From assembly GCA_002377025.1 (NCBI GenBank), contig DFPA01000042.1, forward strand, positions 1 to 7,425: a stretch of 7,425 nucleotides of DNA, in the 5' to 3' direction. Every line of letters starts with the position of its first letter. Position 1 is the first letter of the stretch. This stretch comes from Patescibacteria group bacterium UBA3527. GTDB taxonomy: Bacteria; Patescibacteriota; Minisyncoccia; Phycocordibacterales; UBA918. The notes beneath the pieces are model-generated. The model worked only from the letters and a program-made list of their open reading frames with translations. It was not told where the DNA came from and made no database searches. The position numbers and the translations under genes were made by a program. Shown piece after piece: positions 6,332-7,425 of the stretch.

Positions 6332-6363
6332 ACACAAGAGCTTACTCTTCCGTTCAAGTAGTT

Positions 6364-6372
6364 TGATAAACT
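6364..6372 (+). promoter_or_regulatory. Predicted extended -10 promoter of the aldolase gene (leaderless)
   Basis: TGATAAACT: TAAACT (6367-6372, 4/6) with an upstream TG. The +1 would be 6379, the A of the aldolase ATG. It sits in the 47-nt gap after the permease gene, inside a short inverted repeat GTTT-GAT-AAAC (6361-6371). There is no clear -35. Read-through from the ABC operon remains possible because no strong terminator separates them. Confidence 0.35.
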
Positions 6373-6378
6373 GATACT

Positions 6379-7386
6379 ATGGAAACAATTCAAAATATCG
6401 CAGCTGCGCTCTTGACGGAAGGGAAAGGCATATTAGCAGCTGACCAAAGTACAGGTACGATTAGTCGTCAGCTCGAAGCTATAGCAGTAGACCCTTCAGC
6501 TGAAAATCGCAGACGATACCGTGAACTTCTATTCACTACTCCGGATATAGAGAAGTATGTCAGCGGTATCATTTTGCATGACGCGACGATTCGAAACATT
6601 ACCTCAGACCAGACTGCTTTTGTAGATTTGTTACTTGGCAAGGGAATTGTACCTATTATCAAGGTAGATAAAGGTACCATAGAGCATCATGGCTTCCCCG
6701 GAGAGGTGGTCACACAAGGTCTCGATAATCTAAGTGAGAGAATGGAAGAATATTATGGTATGGGAGCAAGGGCCGCCAAGTGGCGAGCAGTTTTTAATAT
6801 TGGAGAAGATTATCCGACTGATGCCAACATAGAACTCGATTGTCTTATATTGGCTCGCTATGCTGCTATCGTACAAGCAAACCGTATGGTGCCAATAGTC
6901 GAACCGGAAGTTATCTTCAAGGGAGGGCATGACCTAAACAGAGCAGAAGAAGTAACTACCAAGGTACAACAGGTGTTGTTTGAAAAACTTAGAACACAGA
7001 GGGTGGATTTAACCGGCTTAATACTGAAATCGAATTTTGTACTGGCCGGCAGCGAGTGTAGTGAGCAAACTAGCCCTGAGGAAGTAGCCGAGACCACAAT
7101 TCGCACTTTTAAGGCTACTGTACCTGAGGAAGTGCCTGGCATAGTGTTTCTGTCAGGTGGACAAACTCCGGAGCGCTCCACAGCCAACTTGAATGCTATC
7201 TCGAAAATGAAAGAAGGTTTACCGTGGAAACTCACTTTCTCTTTCTCTCGGGGGTTGGAAAAGCCGGCTCAGGAGGCTTGGCGCGGTGATGATGTCAATA
7301 AGAACAAGGCACAAGGAGAACTGACAGAGAGATTACGGTTGAACTCTCTTGCATTGCGAGGGGAGTACAGTGCCGAGATGGAATAA
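6379..7386 (+). CDS. Class I fructose-bisphosphate aldolase, eukaryote-type
   Basis: This enzyme cleaves fructose 1,6-bisphosphate to dihydroxyacetone phosphate and glyceraldehyde 3-phosphate (or the reverse) through a lysine Schiff base, with no metal. The 335-residue TIM barrel shows the class I signatures: GKGILAADQSTGT (15-27), IIKVDKG (93-99), AKWR (133-136), VEPE (174-177), LILKSNFVLAG (214-224) with the Schiff-base Lys217, LSGGQ (258-262) and SFSRGLEKPA (288-297). By comparison with rabbit aldolase, Asp22, Lys96, Lys134, Glu175, Lys217, Ser259 and Arg291 are the active-site residues. The usual AADES is AADQS here. The protein is shorter than the animal enzyme at the C-terminus and lacks the terminal catalytic Tyr. 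It is unlike the bacterial DhnA/FbaB type of class I enzyme. Start: the first ATG, with no SD. Confidence 0.93.
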   Translation: METIQNIAAALLTEGKGILAADQSTGTISRQLEAIAVDPSAENRRRYRELLFTTPDIEKYVSGIILHDATIRNITSDQTAFVDLLLGKGIVPIIKVDKGTIEHHGFPGEVVTQGLDNLSERMEEYYGMGARAAKWRAVFNIGEDYPTDANIELDCLILARYAAIVQANRMVPIVEPEVIFKGGHDLNRAEEVTTKVQQVLFEKLRTQRVDLTGLILKSNFVLAGSECSEQTSPEEVAETTIRTFKATVPEEVPGIVFLSGGQTPERSTANLNAISKMKEGLPWKLTFSFSRGLEKPAQEAWRGDDVNKNKAQGELTERLRLNSLALRGEYSAEME

Positions 7387-7425
7387 ACAAAAGTCGGCCA
7401 ATGTCCGCTTCACAACCTCCTCGCT
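7387..7425. other. Right-edge sequence with no supported feature
   Basis: These 39 nt after the aldolase stop contain no complete hairpin terminator and no supported gene start on the plus strand. A terminator may lie beyond the edge. On the minus strand there is an AGGAGGT string (7415-7421), but no convincing start follows it. Confidence 0.4.

Noticed and set aside
6336..6349. Small hairpin AAGAG-CTTA-CTCTT after the permease gene
   Set aside because: A 5-bp stem with no U-tract is too weak to call a terminator.
6858..7235. Minus-strand open frame of 125 codons
   Set aside because: It is antisense to the aldolase active-site region and has no recognisable motif.
7399..7421. AGGAGGT on the minus strand as a ribosome binding site at the right edge
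   Set aside because: The next GTG is only 1 nt away and the next TTG is too far, and any frame would run antisense into the aldolase; no other gene in the window uses an SD.

Overview
This is a compact, ordinary-looking bacterial window: ten protein genes, one of them cut off at the left edge. There is no RNA gene, transposon, CRISPR array or phage gene. Gene spacing is extremely tight, with 1 to 4 nt overlaps or gaps inside operons and 25 nt between two divergent genes. Several proteins are small, and PrmC has a shortened N-terminal domain. None of the nine visible start codons has a recognisable Shine-Dalgarno sequence. Together with the styles of the HisRS, the lone DEDDy exonuclease and the membrane-anchored DsbA protein, this suggests a reduced genome such as Candidatus Patescibacteria (CPR, Parcubacteria-like). 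That placement is inference from style, not a database match. The standard genetic code fits: TGA is a stop and does not occur inside any gene.

Layout. Left edge to 501 (+): C-terminal part of a RecB-like PD-(D/E)XK nuclease. A perfect 15-bp hairpin (500-532) then serves as a shared terminator for this gene and the convergent gene. 547-1293 (-): membrane-anchored DsbA-like thiol oxidoreductase with its own extended -10 promoter. 1394-3263 (-): hisS followed 1 nt later by a stand-alone DEDDy 3'-5' exonuclease. 3303-4798 (-): an operon of prmC, a 71-aa two-helix membrane protein and a bacterial PH-domain membrane protein. 4824-6331 (+): a YadG/YadH-type ABC-2 exporter, ATPase and permease overlapping by ATGA. 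6379-7386 (+): a eukaryote-type class I fructose-bisphosphate aldolase.

Functionally it is a mix of housekeeping (tRNA charging, release-factor methylation, glycolysis), DNA processing and cell-envelope functions. The main structural oddities are two. A perfect, codon-aligned 33-nt palindrome lies inside the beginning of prmC. Also, predicted -10 elements sit so close to the ATG of four operon-leading genes that their mRNAs should be leaderless or nearly so. No clearly new multi-gene system is visible; the least explained proteins are the pair translated after prmC.
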